Source of the DNA: Corythucha ciliata | Taxonomy: Eukaryota; Arthropoda; Insecta; Hemiptera; Tingidae | Reading direction: 5' to 3' | NCBI GenBank assembly: GCA_038030265.1 | Contig: CM075943.1 | Coordinates: forward strand, 18,724,001-18,788,000 | DNA: 64,000 nucleotides | Part shown: one piece after another, positions 43,323-55,764 of the stretch | Layout: every line of letters begins with the position of its first letter | How positions within the stretch are numbered: position 1 is the first letter of the stretch | The notes under the pieces: model-generated | What the model was told of the DNA's origin: nothing | Database searches by the model: none | What the model saw: only the letters and a program-made list of their open reading frames with translations | Translations under genes and position numbers: made by a program

Positions 43323-46300
43323 GTATTTTGAATTAATGTTCGAGTGTTCTTCATGTTTGCTGATTCACGTTATTGAACCGTCATTTTTCAGGTGATCACA
43401 AACAGTTAAAACCGTCAACGGCGTCACACGTCTTGGCAACGAAGTACCGTATGAACGTATCGCTATTCGAAAGGATGATGCTCAATTCGGCGCGCTGCGA
43501 CACGATCAACGTTCAACATCGCATGCGCCCTGAAATAGCAGCTCTCATCTCACCGTCCATATATCCGGACCTAAAAAACCACCCGTCCGTTACACTGTAC
43601 CCAAACGTCGCCGGAGTATCGAAAAATTTGTGGTTTTTTCATCATACAGCTCCTGAGGAAATGGTAAATGCAATCCCCTCCTCCATCTCTTCATTTCAGT
43701 TGTTTTTCCTAATATCATTTTCCAATGGTCTGTATAGGCGACAGACTCTGAAAGCCGATTCAATCGTTTTGAAGGTGACTTCGCCCTCGCCTTGTGTGTG
43801 TATTTACTGAAACAGGATACGTACCGCAAAAATCCAAAAATAACTATTCTAACCACTTACAAAGAGCAGGAACGCTATATTACTAAAGTAAGTACAGTGT
43901 GACGGGTCTGAAACATCGAGATGAGGGAAACCCAAAACGTCCCGTCCCCCACCAATCACAGGAAAGCCCATAGAGAAACTCAGACATCAGATTTAAGTCA
44001 CTACTTATCAGATTTATTGTGGTGTCCCCTCAGGCTGCCCTGCAAACTGCTGAAAAAGGACAGAAGATCGGTATGGCGTATGAGCCATATTTAGGCTACC
44101 CCTCCCCCTTTGCCATTTGGCGGCTCTTCATCGCCCGAACTCGCTTCTTTTCGGCTAATTATCCTCTGAAACTGCCCATTTTGTGGCTATATTGATCCTG
44201 GAAATTGCAATTTCACGGCTTTCTTTAAAACTTTGACAATCTTGAAGCTTTTTGCCCTATTTCGAAACTCCCTCACATAAATTTGCTCCGAAACCTTCAA
44301 TGGCATAGCTATTCTGTCATAAAACTTCAATTCAGTGGCTATTTATCCCCTGAAACTTCTAATTTTTCTACTACGTTGTATCCAGAGCGTCGAGAGAATA
44401 CTCGGCCCCGGGGATGTAACTCCCCCCCCCCCTCACTATAGTGCCAAATGTTTCAAACCACAAAAAAGCTCCAAACCACAGAGAAGGCCCAATCACAGCA
44501 AAGCTTCGACGACAAAAAGTTCTAAGCATACTATAAAGCCTCAACTACAGCAAAGCCCCAAACCACAGTAAAGCTCCAAACTACAGCAAAGCTCATAACC
44601 ACAACAAAGCTTGAAACCACAGCAAAGTACGAACCATAAAAGCCAACGTACGAACCAAAGTAAAACTCCTAATCACAGCCAACCTCCACACTCAGCAGCT
44701 GAGCTTCAACCCCCTTAAAGCGTTCCTTTTTTCTCTTGTCCACCTTTTCTTGATTTCCAAAATCCGGGCGCCCATGGAAGGCCGGGCCCGGCGATAACTC
44801 GACCCAGTGACCCCTCTCTCTCGACTGGCCTATGCTTGTATCCCTCGAAAGTTTCATTCCGCGGCTATATTTAACCCCAGTGTAATTTCGCGGATAATAT
44901 TCTCGATAACTTACAATGGAATGGCTATTTTCCCCCTGAACTCGCAATTTCCCAGGGAACATGGATCCTCCAAAAGGTGGAACTTCCTGGATTATATCCT
45001 CTAAACATTTGAAGTTGCTGCAGATTATCTTCCTAAACACACAATTTCGTGGCTGATTATTCGCTTAAACTTCAAGCTTCGTGACTATTCAGTTTTGAAA
45101 CCTCAATTTTGTACCTATCCCCCCCCCCCCCCAACATATAAATTCATTGGTTATTTATCCCTCAAAACTTGTAAATTCATGGCAGCTCTGCCCCCGCCCC
45201 CTCCGCATGCAATTTCTCGGCCACTTATTGCCAAAAATGTTCCTATTTCCTAGCTGATTATTCTCCGAAATTCCCATTTTCACGACTATTTAGCCCGATA
45301 ATAGTAATTTTACTGTAATTTAGCCCCCGGAGCCGGCAATTTTGCAGTAATTTATCCTCCGATAACGAGGTGGATTGTGGCCGCGTCAGTATCTGGGCCC
45401 GGGGCGTAAATTTCTAAGAGGCCCCTTCTGTCTCTAAATGAATAATAAGGAACATAATTTTTACCTATCGTTTAATTATTTTGTTTGTTGGTTTTTTTAT
45501 TTTAGCCGCCATTTAGCGATTTTTGACACATTTATCCACGAATCAGCGATTAATGCAACGATTTTGCCTCTAAAAATGACGCGTTGGCCATATATGTCAT
45601 TTGTATCTGTCAATCAACGATTTTTCTCAATTTTTGCTGTGATAGAAGCGCGTTTTGTCAATTTTAGCAATTTAGGTGTTTTTTCACAATTAGTCGCCAA
45701 GTAGCGACTTTCTTTACTTTTGATCGCGAATTGGCGATTTTTCTTAGTTTAAGCCCCGAATTAGCAGGTTTTTCTAATTTTATTCACAAATCAGCTTTTT
45801 CCTCAATTTTAGCTGCCAATTGTTTTTTTTTTTTTTCACTTTTGTTACTCTAATTTGCACTTATCCTCAATGTTAAGCAAGAATTAACGCCTTTTCTTAA
45901 TTTCAGCCGTGAGTTAGAGCTTTGTCGACATTACAACCGCAAATTAGTGCTTTTTCTGAGTTTTTCAATTTTAGCCGCAAACTTTCACTCTCAATTATAG
46001 CCGCGAAGAAACAATTTCTTAATTTCTGCCTTGAATTAGTGCTTTTTCTCAAATAGCTGCCAAGTACCGCGATTTTCTTCCCTTTTGGCCGGATTGAATT
46101 TTTTACTCAGCTTTAAGCCCCGAATTGGCGGGTTTTCTCAATTGTATCCGTAAATCAGAGTTTTTCGCAATTATAGCTGCGATTGAGCGCTTTTTGCCAA
46201 TTTTAGCCGACGAATTGGCGTTTTTTCTCAGCTTTAAGCCCTGAATTAGCGGGTTTTCACAATTTTATCCACAAATCAGCGTTTTTCTCAATTTTTTAAG

Positions 46301-49300
46301 TGACTTTGCACTTTTTCTCAATTTTAACCCCAAATGAGCGCTTATTTTTTATTTCAGCCGGGAATTCGACCTTTTTCGGCATTTTATCCGCTTTTTTATT
46401 TTAGCCGCAAACTTACACTTTTCGTCAATTTTGGCCGCAAAGTACTGATTCCTCAAATTTAGCTATGAAGTCGTGCTGATTCACAATTTTAGCCGCAAAG
46501 TCACAATTTCTGCCTTGAATTAGTGCTTTTTCTCATTTAGCCGCGAAGTACCGCGATTTTCTTGGCTTTTGACCGAATGGGCGCTCTTTCTCAGCTTTAA
46601 ACCCCGAATTGGTCGGTTTTCAAAATTTTATCAGCAAATCAGCGTTTTTTAAAATTTTAGCTGCCAATTAGTGTTTTTTCCCTCACACTTATCCCCAATT
46701 TCAAGTCCAAATTAGCGCCTTTTCTCCATTTTCTGCCGCTAATTAGCGTTTTCGTCAATCATATCTGAACATTAGCGATTTCATTCACGAAATCATATCG
46801 CTTTTTCTTCTCAATTTACTTCGAAAGTTGCCTCCAGAAACCGCGACTTTGCGTTTTCTGCATTTGAGCCGCGAATCAGCGGTTTTTCTTAACTGTAGCC
46901 GTGAATTAGATCTTTTTCGACATTTTACCCGCGAATTTGTGCTTTTTCATTGTAGTCCGTGAATTGGCGCTTTGTGTCAATTTTAGCCAAGAATTAGCGT
47001 TTTTATCATTTGTAGTCGCCAATTAGCAATAATTTGTTCACATTTTGTCCCCAAATTAACGCTTTTTCTCAATTTACGGCAAGGACTTGACCTAAGAACG
47101 GTACACGATCGTTTTTTCACTTTAGCCGTAAAAAGGCCTCCATACACCGCGAATTAGCGATTTTGTCTCAATTTTGGTCTTGCAATGTTGTATCGAGAAA
47201 CCGCGAGTTTCAGCGCGTTTTCTCAGTTTCGGCCACGAATATTCGCCGTTTCGCAGTTTTTGCCTTGAATATCAACCGTTTTTTCTAAACCTTCAGCCGC
47301 GGTTTTGCAGCTTCATGAGCACGTGAACAGCGCAAAAATGGAGCTATTAATAATGCGCCTTAATTTTTGCAGGGATGGAAACGGCTCGAGTTGAAATCGC
47401 CCGACGTTCGAATAACTGCTGTCGACAATTATCAAGGAGAAGAAAACGACGTTATAATACTGTCGCTAGTTCGGAACAATTCTAGAGGTGACATCGGATT
47501 TTTGTCTATTGAAAATAGGTGAAAACTCACCCGTAAACATCTTTTTACGTGCGCTACAATTTTTCCCCCCTTTTTTGTCAGGGTCTGTGTGGCTTTGTCA
47601 CGTGCGAAACACGGTCTGTACATTCTTGGGAATGCGACGTGCTTGCTTAAAAATGAATCTTCTATTTGGATAAAGATATTTGACGAGCTAGAATCACAGG
47701 ACGCCTTTGGTTTGATCTACTTTTGTCGTTTTGTGTTTTATCGAACTTTGAACAATTCTTATGTACACAGGTACCGAGATCCCTCTAAAATGTAGTACTC
47801 ACGGCACTGTTACTCGTGTCAAAAAGGCTGAAGACATTTTTGCGCTCGAACTGGGGGGATGTTTAGAGAAATGCCTAATGCCATTTGATTGTGGCCATCT
47901 TTGCACGCGTCAGTGCCACGGGTACGACGTGGAACACTCGAGCAATTTTTTCTGTCAATCTCCTTGCCGAAAGTATTGAACGAACGAACGGGTATTAGCG
48001 GAATCATTGTCTCACAGTTTTTGTTGCTTATTTTTAGAAAATGCCCCGAGGGTCACCCTTGCCGGGCATTGTGCTCCGAGGATTGTCCACCGTGTCGAGT
48101 TTTAGTACCGAAAGAACTCCCGTGCTCGCACGTTGCGGACGTCCGATGCAGCGTAGAACCAAAGAATGACCACTGTAGAAAGAAAATTACGTTCACATTT
48201 GAAGACTGCGGTCATCAGCGTCTAATTGCCTGCCGGGAGCGATTCCAAGTCAAATGCATCACAACGTGCAATGATGACCTGCCGTGTGGTCACAAATGCC
48301 CCCAAATATGTCACGAAAATTCAGACCGCTCGCACGAAAATGTTCGGAAGGAAAACAAAAATATCCAAACCCTCGACTCACGTGCACGATCACTAATTCA
48401 ATTTTATAATTTTTTTCAACAGTACAAGTGCGTTAAAAAATGCACAAAACCAAACGCCACCTGTCCCTTGCAACATGAATGCACGCGGCTGTGCTCCGAG
48501 GATTGCGGCTCTTGTTTGTTCCCCGTGACTGTAACCCTCGAGTGTGGTCATTCGGCGACCAAGGCGTGTAGCAAAGATGTCAAACGCGTCAAGTGTAAAG
48601 AACCATGTACGAGGATTTTATCAACGTGCCCTCACAACTGTACAAACCTTTGTAGCATGCCGTGCGGTCCATGTAGCACACAGGTTCCTTTTGTTTGTGT
48701 TTTTATTTGTTATGTTAGTAAATTATTTATTTTCAGGTTGTTTACAAATTATCTTGTGGTCACGAGAGCTCAAAACTCTGTGGCTCGGAAGAACAAGACA
48801 GAGTTTGCACCGAGAAGTGCGCTCGAATAAAAGACTGCGGTCACAAATGTTCAGGTGTATATCCGGTCACATTTTATATTTCTCCCGTGTCTAACCACAT
48901 TATCGACCATGTTGAATAGGCTTGTGCTCGTATGTCTGCAGTGAGATAAAGTGTGTCCACGAAGTACCGGTGACGATGCTGTGTGGTCACACGACTCGCG
49001 TAAAGTGCCATAAGTCTAAAGGTCAGTCTCAAAAAGTTTCTCTCTGCTGCACGAAGTAATATATTTTTTTTTAACTTTCTCTTCTAGTGAGCAGTGACTC
49101 GATGCTTGCTCTTTGTAAGAAACCATGTCGAGAGAAACTTCCTTGTGGTCACGAGTGTCAGGGCACGTGTGGTTCGTGCCTTCAAGGTCGCGTTCATAGA
49201 GGTTGCACTAAGCCTTGCAACAGTCGGCTTCGATGTTCACATTTGTAGGCTTCATTTTGAACACTTTTGTCTGATTGGAATTTACCTAAACCAAGTTATT

Positions 49301-51163
49301 CTTAAACCAGGTGCAAAGCTCCTTGTGGAACGCTATACCATAGCTGCGATCAAAAAGCCTGCGACTCAGCCTGCTGGGGCCCTTCAAGGTACCCTGACAG
49401 CACTCCTTCCTCCTCAATTTTAAATTGTAACTGTTTTGATTATCTGTAAAGTGGTAACGAAGACGGAAACGTAAGGCGAGAGAGAAATTGTTCATACCAA
49501 AAACAGGCTTTTAACCGTCTCAACGGCTTATTATGGAAGTACGCTCGAAAGGATCTAACTTGTGAAAAAGAGGGTGAGAATTATAATCACCTCGGCTGTC
49601 TTTCAACCCCCCCCCTCCAAACATGAACAAGAAATAATAATAATTTCACAGACGAACGACCGGAACGGGCTACGCTTGCTAGATTCTCTTCCAAAATTTC
49701 AGTTAGTGTCTCGAAATTCAGGATGAAAAGGAATAACAGTCTCCAGACGTTGATGAGTCACATGTTCCTCGTTGAATTTTGCATCGTAGCTAAGTCAATT
49801 CTGGAAAAAATAAACGAAAAGCCTCATCTCTCATAGTACGATAAAAAGGAAAATTCAAGTATTTATTTGTTCGAAATTAATTATAAATTCCGCTCTAGCA
49901 TCGCCGAATTTCTCGACAATCTAATTGAATCATTCAAAAATCGCGATATTCACCATTTGTCATTTGCTGAAATTGACCAGGTCATGACTCAAATTACGTT
50001 CCTTAAATATTGCGTCGTTTTGGATACGAAACAGGTCGTGTCTAATAAGTACTATGTCGAATTACTGGTTTGATATTTATTTGTGTTATTTTAATTTCCA
50101 GACAAAGACCGTATTCGAGATGTGGAACGACTTAAATTCCTCTCCCATGAATTTATTCTCTAAGTTAAGGAAGGCTTTGTTTGTTATGACCGACAAGCAT
50201 GTAGCTCCAATTATTCACCACGCCAATTCGTCCTAGTATGTTTGCACTTTAATTATTTTGTTGTATTTTTGTACTTTTCGATGAGTGATTTTTACTGTTC
50301 ATTGCCTAATAGATCATACTTACATGTTTGTTAATTCATTTGTCCACCTTCGGATTTAAATGGGGGGGGGGGGCTATAGGGACGTATTAGCCCCCACCCC
50401 CCAGCCCCTTTTCGAAAATTTGAGAAATACTCATGGTTTCAGGCGAAAGGGGATGACAAGTGTGCAAGTGAGAGGGAATATAGGCGCTGCGGCGGCACTC
50501 CTCACGGCTCCAAAAATGGTCCGATTTTAATTTTGAAAAATGGATTTTACTCGGGTACTAAATCTACAATTCGCGTCGTTAACATTTTTTTTAGATTTCA
50601 CCTCGTAACCCAAAAATCAGACACACAAAATCTCGATTTTTCATAAATTTGGAAAAATCACGTACAGCCCAGTTGTAGGATAAGTCTCGGGTTCCAAAAC
50701 ATTTTTTAGATTCACGATCGGATAACAATTAGCGTCCGAAACAGAAAATCGTGAATACAATTGGCGATTCAGATTATCACTTGCGTCGAGGCGCAATGAC
50801 GGAAAAGAGCCCTACTCTTACCACCAACTTAAGGGCTAAATAATGTGTTTTTGCCGTTTTTAAGGAGTTTACAATGTTTTCCGTCTGAACTATTGCCACA
50901 CTTGACTGAAAATGGATTTTGCGGTTACGACCTTTCTTCGATCAACCTACGACCTGCTTTCAAAGGATTACATTTCGGGAACGTAGTGAATTTAGTAACC
51001 TTTTTGTTGTCTCATAATGTTGCCTATGTGAATCATTATAAATTTGATAACTGCACGGTCTCATCAAGGAGCTTCAAAGAAGGGGAAGTGGAGTTAAGCA
51101 CCAAATATTGTATATGCGGCCAAATAGAGGACGCCAAGGCGTTGGCCGCCGTTGATGAAAGAG
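40664..51163 (+). CDS. ZNFX1: ZNFX1-like SF1 RNA helicase with NFX1 zinc fingers
   Basis: In-phase exons: 40660-43322 (ATG 40664), 43392-43663, 43738-43887, 47373-47518, 47582-47709, 47771-47972, 48038-48341, 48423-48683, 48737-48854, 48920-49021, 49088-49244, 49311-49388; about 1,525 aa to that point (human ZNFX1 is ~1,918). Helicase motifs: Walker A GPPGTGKT (~residue 496), CYKNHSLDQ, VEEAAEVLE, GDHKQLKPS, QHRMRPEIA, VDNYQGEENDVIILSL and VALSRAKHGLYILG. From about exon 6 onward Cys/His-rich NFX1 fingers follow (CGHLCTRQC, CGHKCPQIC, CPHNCTNLC, CGHECQGTC). ZNFX1 proteins bind RNA and act in antiviral sensing in vertebrates and small-RNA inheritance in nematodes. Its neighbours here are only transposons. 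Later C-terminal exons are tentative (separate entry). No disabling mutation was seen. Confidence 0.88.
44450..44690 (+). repeat. ~18-19-bp 'aaaccacagcaaagctcc' array
   Basis: About twelve imperfect copies with accacag(c/t)aaagct cores. Intronic. Confidence 0.65.
45480..47330 (-). repeat. Family A ~29-30-bp array, 1.85 kb, intronic
   Basis: Around fifty units of 'ctcaattttagccgcgaatt' plus 'agcgcttttt', the reverse complement of the unit at 10320-11880. This is the longest array in the window. Confidence 0.75.
47771..49388 (+). CDS. ZNFX1: NFX1 zinc-finger exons of the ZNFX1-like gene
   Basis: Exons 7-13 encode a run of NFX1-type fingers with CGH-x-C, CPEGHPCRALC, CGHESSKLCG, CGHTTRVKC and CSHLCKAPCG motifs; all seven exons join in phase. 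The donor after exon 8 (AAT|gttcgg, 48341) is weak but gives the expected HENYKCVKKC join. The donor after exon 12 (gtaggc) restores CSHLCKAPCG where a naive reading would stop at TAG. Confidence 0.82.
49860..51163 (+). CDS. Tentative C-terminal exons of the ZNFX1-like gene
   Basis: Three open segments follow the fingers: about 49860-50034 (SSIAEFLDNLIESFKNRDIH ... VLDTKQ, ending at a cag|gtcg donor), 50102-50236 (TKTVFEMWNDLNSS ... PIIHHANSS, after acceptor ttccag) and about 50866-51163 (LLPHLTENGFCGYDLSSINL ... STKYCICGQIEDAKALAAVD). They are mostly helical-looking and hydrophilic, as expected for the ZNFX1 tail, but I did not recognise specific signatures and the joins to exon 13 are unresolved. 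A small exon near 49507-49570 (LNGLLWKYARKDLTCEKE) is a further candidate. The last segment runs straight into a transposon end at 51164, so the normal C-terminus may be lost. Confidence 0.4.
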
Positions 51164-51350
51164 CAGGGGTGGCCAACCGAGGGCTCGCTGGCCAAAAAGT
51201 GGCCCGCTGACTCAGCTGAGCCTTTCACAATAGCCCGCCCATGGCATACAGTTGTAAATAATCATGTTTGTTGGATTTTAGCGCCCCTCGGATTTTTGTG
51301 GAAATGGAAATCGGTACAATTCGCGCCTCCTCGTGGGCGGCCAATCCCCC
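51164..51350 (+). mobile_element. 'CAGGGGTGGCCAAC' hAT-type end
   Basis: cagggtgg-like CAGGGGTGGCCAACCGAGGG at 51164 is a typical hAT terminal sequence. No inverted partner was found downstream, so only one end is supported. Confidence 0.4.
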
Positions 51351-51369
51351 ATTTAATCCAGACCAAAAT

Positions 51370-52440
51370 GGAAAATAACGCTAATTTGGGGCTGAAATTG
51401 AGATAAATGGCTAATTAACGGCTGCAATTATTGACAAAAAATAACTGATTCACGGCCATAAATATGAAAAAGTGCTAAATCACGGATAAAGTTAATAAAC
51501 TTCACGGCAAAAATTGAGAAAAATCTCTAAAATCGCGGATAACGTGTAAATTACAGTCATTTGCGTTTAAAATTACGAAACACGCTAATTAACGGATAAA
51601 ATCGAGAAAAATCAATAATCCGCGAATGAGAAAAAGCGCTAATTCACGCCTAAAATTACGAAAACATGAATTATCGGCTTAGTCAGAACGCAAATTCGTG
51701 GCTCAAATGCGAAAAAACGCTAATTCATCGCTAAAAGCAAGCGAAACAAATCGCTAATCCGGAGCTAAAATTAAGAAAGATTGCTAATTCATGGATGCAA
51801 TTGAGAAAAATCGCTAATTAGCGGCTGAAATAAAGAAAAACACGAATTCTCTGCAAAATTCAGATAAATTGCTATAATTCACAGCTAAAAGGGTGAAAAA
51901 TCGCAAAAATGACAAAAATTGCTAAATCGTTGCTAAAGTGGAGAAAACTTGATAATTTATCGATAAAATTGCCTCGCGGATTGAATAGATAAAATGTCAA
52001 TTCGCGGCTTCTGATCATAACTTCGTACCAGAAAGTGAAAAAAATCGCTAATCCGCGGCCAGAAAAAGAGTTAGGTAGTTTGCGGAGAAAATTGGATGAA
52101 CTCTTAATTCGTTGATGAAACGAAGAAAAATCCCTAATTAGCTGCTAAGATGATGGAAAACGCTAATTTGCGGCTGAAGTCAAGAAAAATGGATGTTTAT
52201 GGCGTTAAATTGAAAACATTTGCTATTTCACAGAATGAATAGAGCAAATGGTAAGACACGGTTTCTCAAGACAACTTCGTGGCTCAAATTGGAAGATTTA
52301 GCGCTAATTAGCGGCTTAAATCAGGAAAAACACAAATAAATTCTTTGCAAGGAAAACCGCTAATGCACGGCTGAAATGGAGATAAATCGCTATAATTCAC
52401 GGCTAAAATGGAGACAAATCGCTAATTCAAGAACTGACAG
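51370..52440 (+). repeat. Family A ~29-30-bp array, ~1.1 kb
   Basis: Units of 'aaaatcgctaattcgcggctg' plus 'aaattgagaaa' tile the stretch in the same orientation as at 10320-11880. Confidence 0.75.
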
Positions 52441-53030
52441 TTTTTATCCATTAGAAGGCGATACCCATCGTTTAACAGGCAAAAGTGGAATATTGCCCCT
52501 TTGTATGTGAGCACAGTCAGTTTCTGGGGTGAAATTCGCTTTCTTTGCCGAATAATGTAAATTTAATGCGCTAGTTTTACTCGAAAACTCAACCACTTAG
52601 CTAAAAAACTAACACTTATCCATAATCCGGCTTGTTCCAGCTTATTCAATTCAAACAAGGCATTTGAGTCTCAAAAAGTCTCTAATGTGACTCCAGGAAA
52701 AATTTCATACAGAAAACCTTTTATTATGAGCTCCTTCAATGAGGAAGGTGCACGTATCAGACATTTTGGTCTCTGACGCTTTTTTATTGTGAAATTCGGT
52801 TAAATAACCCGATTGGCATCCTTTTCACCATAAAAATGAATGCAATATATTTGAAATATTACATTTTAATGTATGGATAGGGTTCGAGGGGTTAACTACC
52901 TACCTCAGCCCCTGAGTGACGTACCAGAGCGGACTTCGAGGCTACTACATACACTTCTGAAGCAAGGGCGCGATATATTTTCTCTCACCCATCAACCACA
53001 CATCCGTTTTTGTTTATTAGCCGTGTGGCT
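52441..53030. other. Gene-free stretch
   Basis: Nothing recognised before the truncated 3' edge of the transposase remnant at about 53035. Confidence 0.3.
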
Positions 53031-53034
53031 TGTG

Positions 53035-55344
53035 TTTATCGAAACGCTTGGTGGACGAACCAAAGTCACCCCTAGTTTGTGAACCTCAGCGCTAATACCT
53101 TTGAATCCTCTGTCGGCCATGACGTGGTCTCCTGAGGACAAAAAATGCAAGTACCCACAATCCAAAGTGATTTCCTTGTCGGAAGTTCGACCTCCGTAAC
53201 CTTTGGAAACGAAGTTGACAAACCCATGGGGGGTAGCCGATATCAAATATTTGATGGTGTAGCATTAGTAATACTCTGACCACGTCATGGCCTGTTTCAA
53301 AGTGTCAGAAGGTTTTTCAATTTGAATCTCTAGGCAATCAATTGTTGATACAACCTTTAAAAAAATTCTTCGAAAGGGGACTGGTAAATTTCGGACAACA
53401 AACTCTTTTTTTTGGCCAATAAACTAATTTTCGAAATAATTGAGCTATCAAAGGAAATGTTTTCCGGAATATTCTCGAGGATTGCGTTTTAGAAACCCCA
53501 AAATCATCGCCCAGCCTTGAAAAGGAATCGTTGCAGCGAAGTTTTTTTAACGAAAGCATGACGTCACGCCTAGGCGCCTTAATTTTGAGGGAAATATCGT
53601 CCACAAAAAAAACAAGAAGCAGTTAAACCAAGGTAAAGTTTAGGACGTCCTTGAATCTTCAGCATTTCCATTTTGCAGCTTTGTGCTTTTAGCCACAAGT
53701 CATCGGTACCTACTGTGTGTGGAAGACGATTGGGAAGATGCTTGAGACATCGTCGTGTTCGTGTACGATGACCCTCCATATGACAAGAGGGAATTATCTT
53801 CCGATCCTGTCAGTTCCTCATGATCAGAATCTTGACTGGGTTTATATTTCTTCGAAGAATTTCCCGCGTGAACTTTCCTTTTACTAGTAAATTTCGTCAT
53901 CACGGTTTGGGTCGATTTCGTCTTGAAAGAGGGCTTCGCCTCCACTGATTTATTTTTACGGTCAATGATAGTATTCATTTGTATCCCTATACTACAGCGC
54001 GAAGGTGCAAATTGTGTACTTTCATCAACCATTTTGTTTTCACCTGGAAGGTTAAAAAGTGAGAGTAAACAATTCGAAAGAAACAGATTACAGCATTGCA
54101 AACACCAAAAACAGAGAAATAACATACCAGTTGGTTCAACTACGATTATTTCAGGCATTACCGGATCTTCAATCCATCCGACATGGCCTTGTTCCGTCTG
54201 ATGGTGAATTACTTGATTGTCGGTTCCTTTGGTTTGGTAAACTTTTTTAAGGAAGGGGGGCATTAATTGTGCGCGCAAAGGTATGACTTGAAACGGTAGA
54301 ATGGAACTAATCAGCGAAACAAACCTAGTCCAGGCTTTGGCTCTCCCTCACTCTTTTCCGTTGTCTCATAGACCAGTGGTTTTCTTTGTAGCTTTTTTGG
54401 AATTGAAGCTCTCGAAATTTCATTGTCTGAAGAGTGAAACATTACTATTATTGTATGCATTCTATAGTTAGACTCATAGATGACATTACCAGTTTCAGGT
54501 CTTGGTTGGAAATCAAATTTTGAGGGTAGCACTCCTGGTTTTATCCTCAAGCGTGAAGTGCCTCCCATCATACGGAAAAACATTAGGTTTTCGAAGTCCT
54601 CTTCCATCTATAAAAATAATAGATTAACAGCGCGTTAATACAGCGTCCACTATTATTAATCACATCCCCTTGTTTTTTCTATTAGCCCATTTTGGTTCGT
54701 GCAGTAGTTTCTGGTATAAAAATAAAGAAATAATGCTCAACGATAATCGATCTTGATCGCAGTCTCTAGGAAAAAGAGTCTTCAGGCTCAATATATCCTC
54801 GAAAACGAATCACAACCAATATACAATTTACTATTGATCCCTCTTTCAAAAATGTCACGAAACATAATTAGTATATTGGAATTTTTTTTTTTTTTTACCT
54901 GAGCCCGGTTTGGTCAAGAGCGATATGGCAGAGGGACGCTCGGGGGGGGGGGGGGGATAAAAGCCATGAACAAAATGAAATACCTGACCATCCAAGCCAA
55001 TAATAAGCCTTCTATCGTATATTGCTCTCGTACCATCACCTACAAGCTCAGGTAGAAAAAAATGAAATATGTATTGTGAATTTTTATTGAAGCATTTATT
55101 GCCCAACGGGAAATGAACTCGAACAGACACATAATATCAGAAAGTTACTTACATTAAAATGGTCTTCACAGCAGTATAACGTTGATTTCATGGACGGCGA
55201 TACCACCAGTCCAATTTCTTTGAACCACATTTCCCTAATTGATTGCACTTTAGGAATATGAACAAATATTTTATTGGGCGTGATCACAGACGAACTTGTA
55301 CACATCGGCACAACACAACATTTACTAGGCGATGATGAAGACAT
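53035..55344 (-). pseudogene. THAP-DDE transposase remnant (element B, ISL2EU type)
   Basis: Minus-strand exons: 55344-55153 (THAP with the C2CH cysteines CCVVPMC and CCEDHF, donor after HFN), 54607-54490 (EEDFENLMFFRMMGG, LRIKPGVLPSKF), 54426-54325, 54241-54128 and 54043 onward; phases agree. The DDE part follows with frameshifts near 53730 (after QSSSTHS), near 53605 in a T run and near 53407 in an A run. Recognisable parts are LWLKAQSCKMEMLKIQGRP, SRLGDDFGVSKTQSSRIF, TIDCLEIQIEKPSD (Asp 1), [21 protein letters not shown] and [10 protein letters not shown] (Asp 2). The sequence departs from the family just after VRPPSV, so the catalytic-Glu region is missing. No YqaJ partner is present nearby. 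The HFN|EED intron position matches element A. Confidence 0.8.
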
Positions 55345-55760
55345 ATTCAATTACCTAATTTATATTATGAATATAAACAAAATTATTTGACTCTGTCAAA
55401 ACAAAAATGATAATAATAACTTGCTTCAGTATAATGTATAAGCTACTGTAGTAGGACTCAATCTGAAATAATTACGTTGCACATGATATAGGCAGGAGGG
55501 GCAGAGTATAAAATCGCTTGGAGGTAAAACGGAAATTTCGAATTAATACTTTCAAAATAATTTTTAATGGTTTAATTGACGAATAATTGCTGATAAAGAC
55601 ATCTCATCGTGTTCTCGGTAGACCACGCTTTCAGAAAAAAAAAAAAAAAAAATCATGTTTCTTCCTCATTATACCCTCCTGTGGCCTACAGGAGGGAAAT
55701 TAGACCCCCAGCTGTGACGGATATTTACACCTTTATCAATCTTCTCATGAAATAGCCAAC
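55345..55760. other. Gene-free stretch
   Basis: AT-rich, with an A run near 55640 and a short ccctcctgtggcctacaggaggg hairpin near 55675. Confidence 0.3.
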
Positions 55761-55764
55761 GATA

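Larger units (their letters stand above)
43888..47372. repeat. 3.5-kb intron of the ZNFX1-like gene filled with degenerate arrays
   Basis: The intron between exons ending 43887 and starting 47373 holds 'cgcaatttcgcggctattt(a)tcc' units (about 44100-44440 and 44850-45400), an 'accacagcaaagctcc' array (about 44450-44690) and a 1.85-kb family A array in reverse orientation (45480-47330). The other introns of this gene from 43323 to 49310 are mostly 50-90 bp. Confidence 0.7.

Noticed and set aside
44335..44571. Open frame with HSKAST / KPQ-type repeats
   Set aside because: Produced by the accacagcaaagctcc array in the intron.
54855..55130. Possible extra exon GDGTRAIYDRRLIIGLDGQ in element B
   Set aside because: The direct join HFN to MEEDFEN matches element A and the THAP family, so this segment is more likely intronic despite tolerable splice signals.
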